Source: Telmatactis stephensoni
Lineage: Eukaryota; Cnidaria; Anthozoa; Actiniaria; Isophelliidae
Reading direction: 5' to 3'
DNA: 64,000 nucleotides
NCBI GenBank assembly: GCA_029948255.1
Contig: JALIZF010000979.1
Location: forward strand, 1-64,000
Part shown: one piece after another, positions 1-10,806 of the stretch
How positions within the stretch are numbered: the first letter of the stretch is position 1
Layout of the letters: each line of letters starts with the position of its first letter
Notes under the pieces: model-generated
What the model was told of the DNA's origin: nothing
What the model saw: only the letters and a program-made list of their open reading frames with translations
Database searches by the model: none
Made by a program: the position numbers and the translations under genes

Positions 1-107
1 GTCTTCTCAAAAAGATTCCAATGCTCTTCAAACTTGCGGTAATTTTCGCTCACGTTGCCCTCGAACGACATTTCTTTGGGCGCTGCCCACTGGATATTAG
101 ATGCCAT
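1..107 (-). CDS. gag, N-terminal fragment (edge retrotransposon)
   Basis: The frame opens with ATG at 107 on the minus strand, about 55 bases after the primer site, and stays open to the window edge (35 codons). It begins MASNIQWAAP and continues with a stretch rich in E, N, W and F, resembling the start of Ty3-type gag proteins that I know from invertebrate elements. There is no domain long enough to confirm the family. The call rests mainly on the position behind an LTR and PBS. Confidence 0.5.
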   Translation of the reverse strand, partial: MASNIQWAAPKEMSFEGNVSENYRKFEEHWNLFEK

Positions 108-169
108 AGCTGTATAGAGACGATTGCTTCCAAATTTGCTCGATTAAAAGAGACCACTTTCTGACACCA

Positions 170-313
170 TGTTGTGTTGCTCCGTGTCCTTTATTGAATG
201 ACTCTACGAAACCCCTACATTCTAATATTACATGTCTATAATTAGTACGTGTAGCGGAAGTGACGTACTACATATTACAGGGCAATAGAGGGAACTGAAA
301 GTGCCACACAACA
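170..313 (-). repeat. 5' LTR of the edge retrotransposon
   Basis: The LTR is 144 bp and bounded by TGTTGTG and CACAACA. Read on the minus strand it carries AATAAA near its end (TTTATT around 191-196 on the plus strand), which could serve as its polyadenylation signal. Confidence 0.65.
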
Positions 314-623
314 TCTGCATACAAGGCTGTATCAACCCAGGATTAAATGAAATTTAAGGTTCTTTAAAAAAACTATTTTAACTAAAGATTAAAACTATTA
401 TCAGATTATCACCTTGGAACAACTGGACCCAGGACTCCAAAATTTAAAAAAATTTATCATTTACAAACCATTTTAAAATAGTTTATTTCATGCACACCTC
501 AAACAAAACAATTTTTTCAATTTACATTATTACACAATGCAAATACATTATTACACAATTAATGCAAAACCATTTGAGTTCAGAGTCCAAAGACTCCATT
601 CCATAACTTCTTCAGTACAACCT
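314..623. other. AT-rich spacer with 3' UTR of the DUF1772-like gene
   Basis: No gene is visible. TTTATT at 482-487 reads AATAAA on the minus strand, about 140 bases past the stop of the neighbouring minus-strand gene, and is its likely polyadenylation signal. Confidence 0.5.
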
Positions 624-1100
624 TTAGTACATCAAGGCGTACACACCATAGAGAAAGCTTCCGACATCCACGATGGTCCTGACGGTGTGAAGAAAGCACC
701 ATCCATCCATGGTATCCCTGATCTGCTTATCGGTATATTTCTTGGAGACCACTGAATATTCATCCTTCACTGGTGTGACATAGTTCGGGATGAGGTAGAG
801 AAACGAGAAGGGCACATTGAAGAAGAGCACCCCAGCGACAATCGCACAAGGAAGGCCTTCTTTTGGTTTTAAAGCATAAGCAGCAACTCCACCAACCATT
901 GGGAATAAAGATCCTATGGCCATGTAACGAGCTGCGAGGTCAAAACTGCTTGTAAACTGTTTGTGAGCGGATTCCGTGTCTTGGACCCTCATGCGTGCCG
1001 GATGCTCAATAAGCGATATGTAAAGAGCACTACCGCCCATTAGCCCAGTGAAGGCTGTCTGCAAGAACCTCAGTGCTTTAAAAGCTTGATCGTGATCCAT
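624..1100 (-). CDS. DUF1772-like four-helix membrane protein
   Basis: This is a complete single-exon frame of 158 residues from ATG at 1100 to TAA at 624. Four hydrophobic segments are visible, near residues 9-29, 57-77, 83-104 and 135-157. The conserved-looking stretch NVPFSFLYLIPNY lies after the third helix. This layout, and the N-P-rich loop after helix three, match the DUF1772 (anthrone-oxygenase-like) family of small membrane proteins, whose animal members have no settled function. The gene is divergent from RPL4, and the two starts are about 470 bp apart, so they may share a promoter region. The start is the first ATG and precedes a hydrophilic leader that fits family length. No catalytic role is claimed. 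Confidence 0.75.
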   Translation of the reverse strand: MDHDQAFKALRFLQTAFTGLMGGSALYISLIEHPARMRVQDTESAHKQFTSSFDLAARYMAIGSLFPMVGGVAAYALKPKEGLPCAIVAGVLFFNVPFSFLYLIPNYVTPVKDEYSVVSKKYTDKQIRDTMDGWCFLHTVRTIVDVGSFLYGVYALMY

Positions 1101-1525
1101 TTTTTATACTATTTCAGACAAAACCTCTATAAAATTTCTCAAACTTCTACACGTCGTGCACTGCATGCACAAGAACACGAATTCAAGCTGCGATCGACGC
1201 CAACAGTGCATGCCTAGGTTATAAGACCACTCTGATTGGTCAAAAATAAGACATGTTTACATTTTCAAAAATTTCATTAAAGTTTTGTACAACATTTGCA
1301 TAAGCAGCAAAATCATCACAATTTTTGGTCCTCTTCCAATGTGACCACTGCATCAACAAAATTGAAATACCAAATAAAACTCTGGCGCTTTATTTCTTAC
1401 CCCTATTCAGGAAACTTCTTTTGTTTATATTGGTGGACTTCCTGTGTCTCAACTTCCCCCAGGCGTTCCTAAGCATCTTTCCAATGCCCCTGGTCTTTCT
1501 TCAGGAACCCCCAATGAACGTGTAC

Positions 1526-1560
1526 CACGTGTGACTCGTTCTCTTTTGCCGGCCATCTTG
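1526..1560 (+). promoter_or_regulatory. RPL4 core promoter: E-box, TOP tract and YY1-like site
   Basis: Just before the RPL4 start lie CACGTG (1526-1531), the pyrimidine tract CTCTTTTGCC (1541-1550) and GGCCATCTTG (1551-1560). Animal ribosomal protein mRNAs begin in a 5' terminal oligopyrimidine tract, and the reverse complement CAAGATGGCC is the YY1 consensus often found at their starts. The transcription start is inferred to lie at about 1540. Confidence 0.55.
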
Positions 1561-1572
1561 AACGAACTAAAA

Positions 1573-3133
1573 ATGGTACGTAGATCTTACAATTTCGGGT
1601 AAAATCTCACAATTTTAACTCCTAACTCCCGTAAAAATGAATCATACTAATAAACGAATAAATAATCTTCCCAATGAATATAAATTAAGCGTAAAATAAA
1701 GCACCAAAGTTATTTTATTTCAAGGTTTTTGTAGCTGAGGAAGAGGACGGAAAATCTTGTGAAATACTCTTCTTTCCAAAATTCTTAATAAGAATACTGG
1801 TTATTGAGTGATTTAGGTACAAATAGAAGAACTTGTTCCACATACTTTTTCTTATATCGAATAGGAAGAATAATTATATTCTTAGACTAAAAGTATTTCA
1901 GAATAAATTGTGGAAAAATCAAAAATTTGTTCTATTCTCTTTGTACAATTAAAAAAGTCCATATTACAGTAGAAATTAAAATAAAGACCTTTGAAATTTC
2001 GTTGATTATTATATTGAGCTGTTAAAGCTCCACCATTTTTCATCATAAAATGATGTAGAGATTATGTAACTATCATTATCATGTATAATTAATATATTTT
2101 CGCATTATTAATAGGCAGCACGCCCCGTCATAACGATCTTTAATGAAAATGGTGAGAGTTGTGGCCAGACCACTCTCCCTGCTGTATTCAAGGCTCCAAT
2201 TCGCCCAGATGTTGTGATTTTCGTCCATTCCAACATGTCCAAGAACAAGCGTCAGCCCTATGCCGTCAACAAGCTAGCTGGTCATCAGACATCAGCTGAG
2301 TCATGGGGTACTGGTCGTGCTGTTGCTAGAATTCCCCGTGTGAGGGGTGGTGGAACTCACCGCTCTGGCCAGGGTGCTTTTGGAAATGTATCCTTGCTAA
2401 CCTTTCACCAAAAATAAGTGTATTAAAAAATTTAAAAATGTATACTGAGGTCGACTCACTTCTTTTCAACATTTTAAAAGTGTTGCAGCTCATAGCAAAA
2501 ATTGTCAAGCTGAGACTGAAATGATGGTAATGTTTTAAATCAGACTTGTTATCAACAGAGTTGAGTGCAATGTACCAAAAAGCACAAAAAAATACTTAAA
2601 TTTTGGGTGTTTTCCATTTGATGGAACGGCCAGTTCTTAAATGAAGGGTTCCCTGTAAAAATGACCTAAGTGACTTTTTGATGGATGCCCAGACATTAAT
2701 TTTTCAGCATATGAAAGTTAATTGATATCATTTTATACTACTGAAAAAATATCAACAAAAAAGTCACTTAGGCCATTTTCATAAGGAGCCCTTCAAATGG
2801 CACGTCAATTCCTAGCTCTGGCTGGAATCAGTCCTAAGAAATCAGGCCGTTCTGGCCAGTTGGTTCCACTAAATGCAAAGTACCCTTTGTGATTCATGTA
2901 GTTCTATAGAAACTAGTCTATATGCATGTACTTAGGCTTTAATGACACTACTTGTAATCATGCTGATGATGACATGGGTCACAAGTTGAAACCTATTTAT
3001 GAAACAAACATTAAAAGATATTGTTATCATCTTAAAAGTCTATTACCAAAATCAAATTGGCATTCATTTCAGTCTTGACATTGAAATAAGTGTATTGTGT
3101 AAACCTCGGGGAATTGGCGCTATATGAAATAAC

Positions 3134-3172
<39 letters not shown>

Positions 3173-6085
3173 AATCTAATGCATAGTGTCATTTTGCCAT
3201 GTATAGAACTGATCTCTTCTCCTTAACTACTTGCAAACAGATGTGTAGAGGAGGACGTATGTTTGCTCCAACCAAAACCTGGCGTAGGTGGCATCGTAAG
3301 ATCAATGTCAACCAACGCCGCTTTGCCATGTGCTCTGCTCTAGCTGCTTCTGCCCTACCAGCTCTTGTTATGTCCCGTGGTCACCGCATTGAGAATGTTG
3401 ATGAGGTTCCACTTGTAGTGTCTGATTCCATTGAATCTGTCACAAAGACCAGTGGTGCAGTCAAGCTAATGAAGGCTATCCACGCTTACGATGATGTTGA
3501 AAAATGCAAAGATTCCAAAAAAATTCGTGCTGGCAAGGTAATCTAATTTTCTTTAGTAAATGGGCTCCCATGTCAACTTAATGCATCCTCCACCAACCAT
3601 CTGTTCAAAATTCTATTGAGAACCCAGACCAACCCTTTCAGTTTCATGGCAATGAACATTTAAATGCAATCGCTTGCATCTTTTGTGTTGATTTCAAAAA
3701 ATACAGTTCATCTGCAACGTCGTATGTATTCTTCCACAGCTTGACATACATGTAACAATTTATTTTTACATTATTTCTCCTGCCATATCACTTAATCTGT
3801 ATAGTTTTCTGAGTATTTTTTTTAATTTTAAAGGGTAAACTTCGTAATCGTCGAACTGTAATGCGAAAAGGACCCCTTGTCATTTACAACCAAGATCAGG
3901 GTATTCGTCAAGCATTCCGAAATTTACCAGGAGTTGATCTTCTTCAAGTTGATAGACTGAACTTGTTGAAATTGTGTCCTGGTGGTCACCTTGGCAGGTA
4001 ATATTGATATCGTGTGGTAGTGTATAGGTAGAGGAGTTGTTTTGTTGTTGTTGTTGCTGTTGTTGTTTTGAATATGTGTTTATTTGGTGTGGAAATGTTT
4101 TGCATTTTCACAGTACATTTTGCAGGCAGCCATGATAAACTGGACTTGGTTTCCTCTTGCTCAAAACTCTCTCTTATTCAAATCATCACCCACTAATGCA
4201 ACAAAAATGTTTTTCTGTTTTATCTTTCTAAAGTTTATACCCCTAAATTTTATTTCAATCTGTATATTATTCAGGGTTCATGCTACTCCTTGAAATCCTT
4301 GAAAAGCCCTGATGCAAACTTTGTTATTTCTAACTTTCCTTTTGTATTGTAACTTTGGCGTTCCTGTGTTGTGCTTGCTGTACGTTTATTCGGCCATTTA
4401 ATCAATATCAACCATTTTCTCTGGGGGCTTCACAAAAAACGTAGTCCTTTAAAAGAAAATTTTTGTGCTTGAAAAGTCCTTGAATTTTGTGATGAAAATG
4501 TAGCACGAACCGTGATTATTGATATGAGGTCATATTATTGTGGTATTAACCATCTTCATTGAACATTTTTGTTTTATTTCATAAGTTGTGAAGATTACTG
4601 TATATTTATTGATTTGAGGTCATATTATTGTGGTATTAACCATCTTCATTGAACATTTTTGTTTTATTTCATAAGTTGTGAAGATTACTGTATATTATTG
4701 ATATGAAGTCATATTATTGTGGTATTAACCATCTTCATTGAACATTTTTGTTTTATTTCATGTTGTGAAGATTACTGTATATTATTGATATGAAGTCATA
4801 TTATTGTGGTATTAACCATCTTCATTGAACATTTTTGTACAGGTTTGTCGTCTGGTCTCAAGGAGCTGTTGAAAAACTTGACAGCCTGTATGGAACATGG
4901 AAGAAACAGTCCACCGAAAAACAGAACTATAAGTAAGTTATAGTACATATTATTAATTTCTCTGTGAACATCACTATGCATGTATTTGGACTATTTGAAT
5001 TAGTTTACATGATGAAACTATTAATTGACCGATAGTTATTGTAACAGCTTAGGTTGTGAGACACTTCTTTTGACTAATTTATCCTCTCTAGCAAAGTTAT
5101 TCTGTAGTATTTTCTGTCTGAATTATTTTCTCTCTTTGTCTCACTGTGGTTATTTTGATGCTTTTACACAGCCTTCCTCGTCCTATGATGGCCAACTCGG
5201 ATCTCACCAGGCTTATCAACAGTGATGAAATTCAATCAGTTGTCAGACCAGTCAAGTAAGTCCATTTTGAATAAAACTTAGAATTCAACCTTCTGATTTA
5301 CTTTTCTGTAGTTCTTGTGATACTTGAGGCATCATCAGAGCAGAGAGGTAGTTGATGGCCTGGATCCCCTTGGTCTCCTTCACAGCTGTTTTTAGTCTCG
5401 TCACGCCATGTGAATCCTCCCCACAAACGGTTCTTGGATCCCCTAGGATCAACTTGATGTAAAATTAATCAATCCAGGATCTGAGGCCCAAGAGGCTGAT
5501 CTTACCTCATGCTTTTGTTGTGTTTTTCTACCATCTTATTACCTTATATTTATTTCAAACCTGTTTTACTCATCTATCTTGGCATGCAGCAGTGTGCTCA
5601 CCATAAGTTGCAACTTTCCTGTGTGGGCAACTATTGCAGTGGTGGACACACTCTTGTTTCAAGAATCTTTGCTAATTATTATTCTCAATTCTTGGTGTTC
5701 ATTCATTCTTTCATTCCTTTCTTCCCTCCCTCCCTCCCTCCCTCCCTCCCTCCCTCCCTCCCTCCCTCCCTCCCTCCCTTCCTTCCTTCCTTCCTTCCCT
5801 CCCTTCCTTCCTTCTCTTCCTTCCTTCCTTCCTTCTTCATTCGTTAATTCATTCTTTCTTTCTTTAATGCATTAATTCATTAATTCATTCATTCATTTAT
5901 TTATTTACTATAACAGGCCTAAAGCAAGACGATCCACCCTCAAGAAGAACCCACTCAAGAACCTTGGAGTAATGCTCAAGCTGAATCCTCATGCCAAGAG
6001 TACCAAACGAGCAGAAATGCTGACGGTAGAACGCAGAAGGGCTGCTAAGGCAGCCGTGCTGGCAAAGAAGCGAGGCACCAAGTGA
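1573..6085 (+). CDS. RPL4: 60S ribosomal protein L4 (uL4), seven coding exons
   Basis: Coding exons are 1573-1575 (only the ATG), 2115-2387, 3241-3537, 3834-3997, 4843-4932, 5172-5255 and 5917-6085. All introns begin GT and end AG and the phases join without a break, giving 359 residues. The protein starts [10 protein letters not shown] and contains the family signatures [23 protein letters not shown] loop (here [19 protein letters not shown]), [33 protein letters not shown] and [23 protein letters not shown]4 is a large-subunit protein whose loop lines the peptide exit tunnel. It ends soon after the [10 protein letters not shown] block, like yeast L4 (about 360 residues), and lacks the long lysine/alanine tail of vertebrate RPL4. 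An ATTAAA at about 6107 is the probable poly(A) signal. The introns carry repeats listed separately; I found no convincing snoRNA in them. Confidence 0.96.
2612..2812. mobile_element. foldback (MITE-like) element in RPL4 intron 2
   Basis: The two halves are inverted copies. The left arm reads GAAGGGTTCC...ATGACCTAAGTGACTTTTT, and the right arm AAAAAAGTCACTTAGGCCAT...GGAGCCCTTC is its reverse complement, with several mismatches over about 60 bp. There is no coding capacity. The outer limits are approximate and no target duplication was identified. Confidence 0.6.
3133..3171 (+). repeat. (ATT)n microsatellite
   Basis: About 13 ATT triplets in RPL4 intron 2, 70 bp before the exon 3 acceptor. 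Confidence 0.95.
4515..4842 (+). repeat. four-copy ~90-bp tandem repeat abutting the exon 5 acceptor of RPL4
   Basis: Units start at about 4521, 4611, 4700 and 4787, with periods of 90, 89 and 87 bp. Each contains GTCATATTATTGTGGTATTA and CATTGAACATTTTTGT. In the first three units that stretch continues TTTATTTCAT, while in the last it runs into ACAG and the exon. The last unit therefore supplies the polypyrimidine region and acceptor of the real 3' splice site, and the array looks like a duplication of the intron end. Confidence 0.9.
5711..5910 (+). repeat. (CCCT)n/(TTCC)n/(ATTC)n pyrimidine tract
   Basis: A long, pure pyrimidine tract in RPL4 intron 6 passes from CCCT to TTCC to TTCT units and then to ATTC/ATTA units up to the exon 7 acceptor at 5916. 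Confidence 0.95.
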
Positions 6086-6420
6086 ATTAGGGCTTCCTAT
6101 GCATAGAAATTAAACATATGCAATTGAAATGTTGTATTTGTAGTTGATGGTGGAATTTTTTGAAATTATAAATATTTACTTAACAAATTACCCGTACCTT
6201 GAGTTGATAAATATTTGTTAGAAACAGTATCTCAGACCCTGTTTGTATGTGGGCGATTTGACCCTGATAGGGTGATAGGACAACTTTTGTCGCTGTTTCG
6301 AAATTTGGTGTGGTGTAATGGCACGCATGGCTGCAAAAAATTGGTGGCAACAGTGTGATATTTTGAAGCTCGTTCAAAAATCTCCTGTGTTGCCACAAAA
6401 AATAAGTATCACCTTTAATA

Positions 6421-6565
6421 GAGTAGATTTCGTATGACTGTGAAAACGGCACCGCACGGTCACGGCACGGTTACGGCAGGAATCTCGAATGTTTTTATAG
6501 GCATCACGGCACTGACACGGTCACGGCACGGCGCGGTCCGTTTCACACTCATACGAAATCTGCTC
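6421..6565. mobile_element. TA-flanked MITE, copy 1 (145 bp)
   Basis: The ends are inverted: GAGTAGATTTCGTATGACTG on the left, and on the right the reverse complement of GAGCAGATTTCGTATGAGTG. Both sides are flanked by TA (6419-6420 and 6566-6567). The interior is rich in ACGGCAC/GGTTACGGC and has no frame. TA duplication plus long inverted ends suggests mobilisation by a Tc1/mariner-type transposase. Related copies are at 7482-7696, 31540-31616 and 33919-34063. Confidence 0.8.
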
Positions 6566-6567
6566 TA

Positions 6568-7087
6568 ACTCGTGTTTGTAGTTGTCCCCACAGCCGAAAA
6601 GAAAACGAATTATCCGGGCTACCATTCAGGATTACGTTGTTGATAAACGGTATAAACGGTCTGATATATATATATACGGTCTCAAATTTATTTGAAAATG
6701 TCTGTGGGACTAACATGGGTGAAGCAAAAATGAGGCCACCAGCGTGAAAATGGTTAGTGTCAATTGCACGAGAATTTGAGGACTTTTATATCATTTCTAC
6801 TGCAGTAATTCTTTATGGATGTAGCTTGTGGTCTTCGCCTTTGCGTTTGTTTTTGTTTTTTTAACGTTATCAAACTCCGATGTACAATATCTCTGAGATA
6901 CGTTATTAAATGACGGATCGACTGGATAGTCTACTTGTCCAGTATACGATCATTCCTTGGTGTCTGCCCCATACTCTTTCGTTCAGCTATTCATCCATCC
7001 AAGTCCATTACTGAGTTACTCGAAAACTGAAATATTCTTGAACTGCAAAGTTTAAAATGAAAATATTCAATTACTCTCTCCATGAAG
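6568..7087. other. intergenic, no gene seen
   Basis: Spacer between RPL4 and the minus-strand RII-like gene. It holds a short (TA)n run near 6666 but no frame, repeat family or RNA that I can support. Confidence 0.5.
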
Positions 7088-7312
7088 TTATATGGCTCCA
7101 TTCCAATCCGATCCCGTCATAAAGAAGTCGACAGCCGGTGTTTCCATCTTGACGCCGTGGTCCGCAAGGCTATTTCTTCTAGTTTTTATGGATGAGAAAT
7201 ATTGTGCAGCGAACTCCATCAGATCTTCAGGTTGTTCTTTGATTACCGTTAGGACAAACCCTTCAAGCAAGTCTGCAAGACCAGGTGGAATTTCTCTCTG
7301 AGTTGAAGCCAT
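7088..7312 (-). CDS. small RIIa (PKA dimerization/docking) domain protein
   Basis: This is a complete frame of 74 residues, ATG at 7312 and stop TAA at 7088. Residues 8-43, IPPGLADLLEGFVLTV...QPEDLMEFAAQYFSS, match the RIIa fold found at the N terminus of PKA type II regulatory subunits and of sperm proteins such as SPA17, CABYR and ROPN1. Two copies dimerize and bind the amphipathic helix of A-kinase anchoring proteins. The pattern PPGL..LLEGF....I..QP.D...FAAQYF is clear. No cAMP-binding domain follows, because the frame stops after about 30 further residues. It is either a stand-alone docking protein or the first exon of a longer gene using a donor I could not pick out. A MITE lies about 170 bp upstream. 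Confidence 0.7.
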   Translation of the reverse strand: MASTQREIPPGLADLLEGFVLTVIKEQPEDLMEFAAQYFSSIKTRRNSLADHGVKMETPAVDFFMTGSDWNGAI

Positions 7313-7481
7313 GGTTTCCAGACTAGTCAGTGCTCGTGTAAAACTCTCGGTTGTCTTTGCTAGTCCGTTATTCGTACTGTGGTTGTTAGTGACGTAATAA
7401 TGATGAGATTATGGTGCGCGCGCAATTTGAAATATTTTGAAGTCGGTGAACTTTGTGCGCGCGCTCACCGATTGCATGGTA

Positions 7482-7696
7482 GAGTAGATTTCGTATGACT
7501 GTGAAAACGGCACCGCACGGTTACGGCAGGAATTTCGAATGTTTTTAGAGCATGCGCAGATTTCGTATGAGTGGGAAAACGGCACAGTCACAGCACAGTA
7601 CGGTTACGGCAGGAATTTCGAATGTTTTTATAGACAACATGGTACTGACAGTCACGGAACGGTGCTATCCGTTTCACACTCGTGCGAAATCTGCTC
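7482..7696. mobile_element. TA-flanked MITE, copy 2, with internal duplication (215 bp)
   Basis: It has the same ends as the copy at 6421-6565 and TA on both sides (7480-7481 and 7697-7698). A second left-type end (CAGATTTCGTATGAGTG) and a second GGTTACGGCAGGAATTTCGAA block occur inside, from about 7553. It looks like two overlapping copies or an internal duplication. Confidence 0.75.
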
Positions 7697-7698
7697 TA

Positions 7699-8634
7699 AA
7701 TAGCGACCGCCGCTCATGCAAAAACAGTGGTATTTTGAAATGTCGCGAGAGTTCTGCATGCTCAACTGTGTCCCGCATTTCTCCAAAGACCCGATATCTT
7801 CACGAGTCCATTAACTTAATTACCCGATAAAAAAGTTTAAGGGTGTTTCTCGAGGCGCATTTGTATGATTTCACAAGCAAGTTTACGGGTACGCGTGCAC
7901 TCCCGTAATTTTTCCCGTGATCACGTGACCATCTTGTCTTCGCGCAAAAGGTTTAGTACCTAAACGTTAGTATGAATTTTGCGTTTTTGTACGGAAACTT
8001 TACGGGGAAACAAGGAAATATTAATTAGAAACCTGCCTATGTTCTCATTTCGCCGTTCATGCATTCTTTACGTTACGCAAGCGCTTTGAGATTGAATAAA
8101 ACTAAAAAGTGCAGCTAGGACTGAGACATTTTAATTTTTTATTTTTTAAATAGTTTTTCATCTTTTATTGTAGGAGAAACATTCCATGATTCACGTGGAA
8201 CAGGCAACAAATTAAAATCACGAATCTCGAACAATTATTTCGGTTTTCCTGCGGTACGTGAAATTCCATTCTCGAATCACGAAAAATGAAAACGCTTCAT
8301 CACGCGTCACGCGAATCCTCCTGTACGCGAATCCTCCTGTACGCCCCTATGTGAAATTCCGTACGTAACCGCGTGTCACTGTCGTTACTGAACAGTTATG
8401 TCGTTAGCACGCAGCAATACGTATTCCTCGGCTGAGGCTCAAAATGCTCGGCGCGCAAAAAATGCTGTTTCTGGTGCTACCTCTCTAACCAGTAATTCAA
8501 TACACATGCACGCAGAGTATGTAACATAACACCAACATTTTAGCTGAAATCGCGTTGTGTTTACAAACAAGAAGCCTGTTAGTGAATAATTTACGGCCAT
8601 CTCGCTTCTCTTGTATCGTAAATTTGATTTTACC
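7699..8634. other. intergenic, upstream region of the three-finger protein gene
   Basis: No gene seen. A 19-bp direct duplication containing CGCGAATCCTCCTGTACG occurs near 8311-8345. The last 200 bp should include the promoter and 5' UTR of the gene beginning at 8635. Confidence 0.45.
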
Positions 8635-10806
8635 ATGAAATCACTGATTCCATCCTTGTTTTGTGTACTGGTGACCTCTCATGTTGGTAAGTGTTTAGCT
8701 TTGTTTATCAGGGTGAGTTGTTGTAGGAAGTGTCGATCTCTAACACGATTATCATGTACCGTGAATCTCTCGTAGTTTAACTATCCAGAAAGCATGAATT
8801 AGAATTAGAATGAATACATGTACATTAATGTACAAAGTACATCACTAAGTCCAACAACCCGTGTGTGGTAATCTCTGTCAAGAGAATGATGGGTTTTCCT
8901 GTCCTGTCAGATCACATCACAACTTGAGCAACTCGTCCGAGCAACAAACTTTATAAATCGGGCACGTACCTTCTCCGTGTACCGGACACATTTAACGTAA
9001 TTCAACAGAAAAATTCATCAGACCTACGCTACTTGAATATATGTCCGTTTCGGTATAAAAAAGAACCATAATTTCGTTTGTTAAAAATTAACTTCAGTTT
9101 TGATTTCTATCAAGGCTCGAGACTTTTATATATTGCAATGAGCTTTTATCAGGTATTTTTAAATTCGTAAAACAGAAAAAGAATTACCATAGCTGGAAAG
9201 AGCATGTTAAAATTAGCAAGACAGTGAATTTTGAAAGAATTAAATCCAAAACTCGCGAGAATATGAATTTTTGAAAAGTGTGAATTTGTAAGAAAATCTT
9301 TGCTGGTAGGCATCTCTTGCCGGCCTCTCTTGCCGCTACCAGCGAATGTTCTCAGACAAAATTTTGATTTCAGAAAATTCATATCTTCGTGAATTTGAAA
9401 GTTACTTCATTCAAACTTCACAGTTTTATTAATTTTGACGTGCTCTTTCCAGCTATGCTAATTATATTTCTGTACTGTGACTTTTGGAATTAGATGATAA
9501 AAGCTCATTGCGTGACTTTGTATGTCCTTGGAAACCAGGGACGTTATTACGTAATGGAGGAATGGAAAACACTGAACACCCTTTCGATCCCTTTTGACTT
9601 CCACCCCCGGGTGGGGAAACTCCATTGTAAATGGATCGGGTATGCTCGTCAACGGATATTTTCAAAAATACCCCTAAAAGATACCTGAAGTCTTTTTAAA
9701 AGGGCATGGCTTGACGATTTTTAGCCCCTAAGAGATACCAGCGCGTTCACCTATATACATTGTTGGAAATGCTGAACATAGTCCAGGTGAAAGATAGCTA
9801 TATTACTATAGTTTGTTTTAAGTCTCATAAGCTAAGTGCTATTTTAATATCATGATAACATTCTGTTTACATTATTATATTTACGTTTCTAAAGCATACA
9901 GTTTGACATGTTACGAGTGCGAGAGTAGAATCTCCGATGCGGAGTGTATAGCAAGTCAAAAACAAGTTGGATGTGAAGCAGGAAAAGACAAATGTGTGAC
10001 AGGAGCAGTGACTTACAGGGTGAGCTATGCTATGCTGTGCTGTGCTGTACTGTGCTATACTACGCTACGATATGCTGTACTCTGCTGTGCTGTACTTGTG
10101 TTGTACTGTGCTGTGCTATGCCGTGCTGTATTGTGTTTTATCCCACACCATAGAACACACAGCCAATCAGAACACAGGAAAGTCGTTGTATATTCGGCGG
10201 TAGAGCCCGCTTTTTATATATTGTCGAGTAGTCACACCAGTGCGAGGCTCCGGGTACTTAATTTTGTTTAGTCGCGCACCACTAAGCATTATTCCCCGGA
10301 ACCTCGTGCTAATTCTTTGTGTGTGATAGCTCAACCATATATCGAAAGTGGGCTATTCAACTGTATCTTGCCATAGACCAGTTTCAAAATTACTTGATAC
10401 CGAGGCTAAAGTGAATAAAACAAAAGAAAAGCTGGTCATGGCTGGTTGGTTTCTTTTGTTTAGTCATGTTAGCCTCGTTGTCAAGCAAATTTTGAAGGTG
10501 GTCCATGAGACATTGCGCGATTGTTGTGGGATAAAATAGTATGTATTGTGCTAACGTACAGTTCTATCTCTTCTGTTTCAGCTTCACGGTCAAGATAATG
10601 CAAGGTATAAAAGATACTGCAGCAAAAAAGAAGAATGTGACACGGACAAAAACACTCTTTGTAAAGCTGCTGCACTTGGTGAAAGTGTCGACTGTGACAT
10701 CAAGTGCTGCAGTCGAAACCTTTGTAATGCTGGCTCGCACCTGGTCAGCGGTATTATCACCCTATTGTTCAGTGCCGTTGGATTTTTCGCTGTTTTATTT
10801 CAATAG
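8635..10806 (+). CDS. Ly6/uPAR-like (three-finger) secreted or GPI-anchored protein
   Basis: The exons are 8635-8686, 9895-10019 and 10582-10806. All junctions are GT-AG and the phases join to give 133 residues. Exon 1 encodes a signal peptide (MKSLIPSLFCVLVTSHV). The mature part starts AYSLTCYECES, with CxxC at its start, has twelve cysteines and ends in CDIKCCSRNLCN. CC-x4-CN is the closing signature of the LU (Ly6/uPAR) domain. A hydrophobic tail of about 20 residues (VSGIITLLFSAVGFF) follows NAGS, which fits GPI-anchor addition near that site. LU proteins act at the cell surface as receptor modulators, but this ligand is unknown. Splitting an LU domain over two exons is usual for the family. 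Intron 1 holds a foldback element and intron 2 a pentamer repeat. Confidence 0.85.
9135..9511. mobile_element. foldback element (ATAGCTGGAAAGAGCA family), copy 1
   Basis: The outer arms read GCAATGAGCTTTTATCA on the left, with its reverse complement near 9500 on the right. The inner arms carry ATAGCTGGAAAGAGCA (about 9188) and TGCTCTTTCCAGCTAT (about 9440). It lies in intron 1 of the three-finger gene. The same family forms the arms at 21618-22117 and 28348-28568. Confidence 0.7.
9601..9755 (+). repeat. degraded copy of the CCCCTAAAAGGTACC repeat family
   Basis: CACCCCCGGGTGGGG, TATGCTCGTC and two blocks resembling CCCCTAAAAGATACC match, in the same order, the element at 36485-36896. No intact right end is visible. 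Confidence 0.5.
10023..10137 (+). repeat. degenerate (TGTGC/TGTAC/TATGC)n pentamer repeat
   Basis: About 22 imperfect 5-bp units start 3 bp after the exon 2 donor of the three-finger gene. Confidence 0.85.

Larger units (their letters stand above)
1..313 (-). mobile_element. 5' end of an LTR retrotransposon, runs off the left edge
   Basis: On the minus strand this is an LTR (313 to 170), a primer-binding site and the start of a gag frame. The LTR begins TGTTGTG and ends CACAACA, giving the usual TG...CA ends in an inverted repeat. It is followed directly by TGGTGTCAG (169 to 161), the form of a tRNA primer site. Then come about 50 bases of leader and an ATG. The order LTR, PBS, gag is that of Ty3-type elements. 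The rest lies outside the window, so intactness, the second LTR and the target duplication cannot be judged. It is unrelated in LTR sequence to the complete element at 12556-19583. Confidence 0.7.

Noticed and set aside
5509..5875. Frames of about 100 residues rich in LPPS
   Set aside because: They lie in RPL4 intron 6 across a CCCT/TTCC tract.
1576..5916. C/D snoRNAs in RPL4 introns, as in vertebrates
   Set aside because: Some C-box-like motifs occur (for example GTGATGA near 4490 and ATGATGA near 5009), but none has a D box at suitable distance with closing stems.
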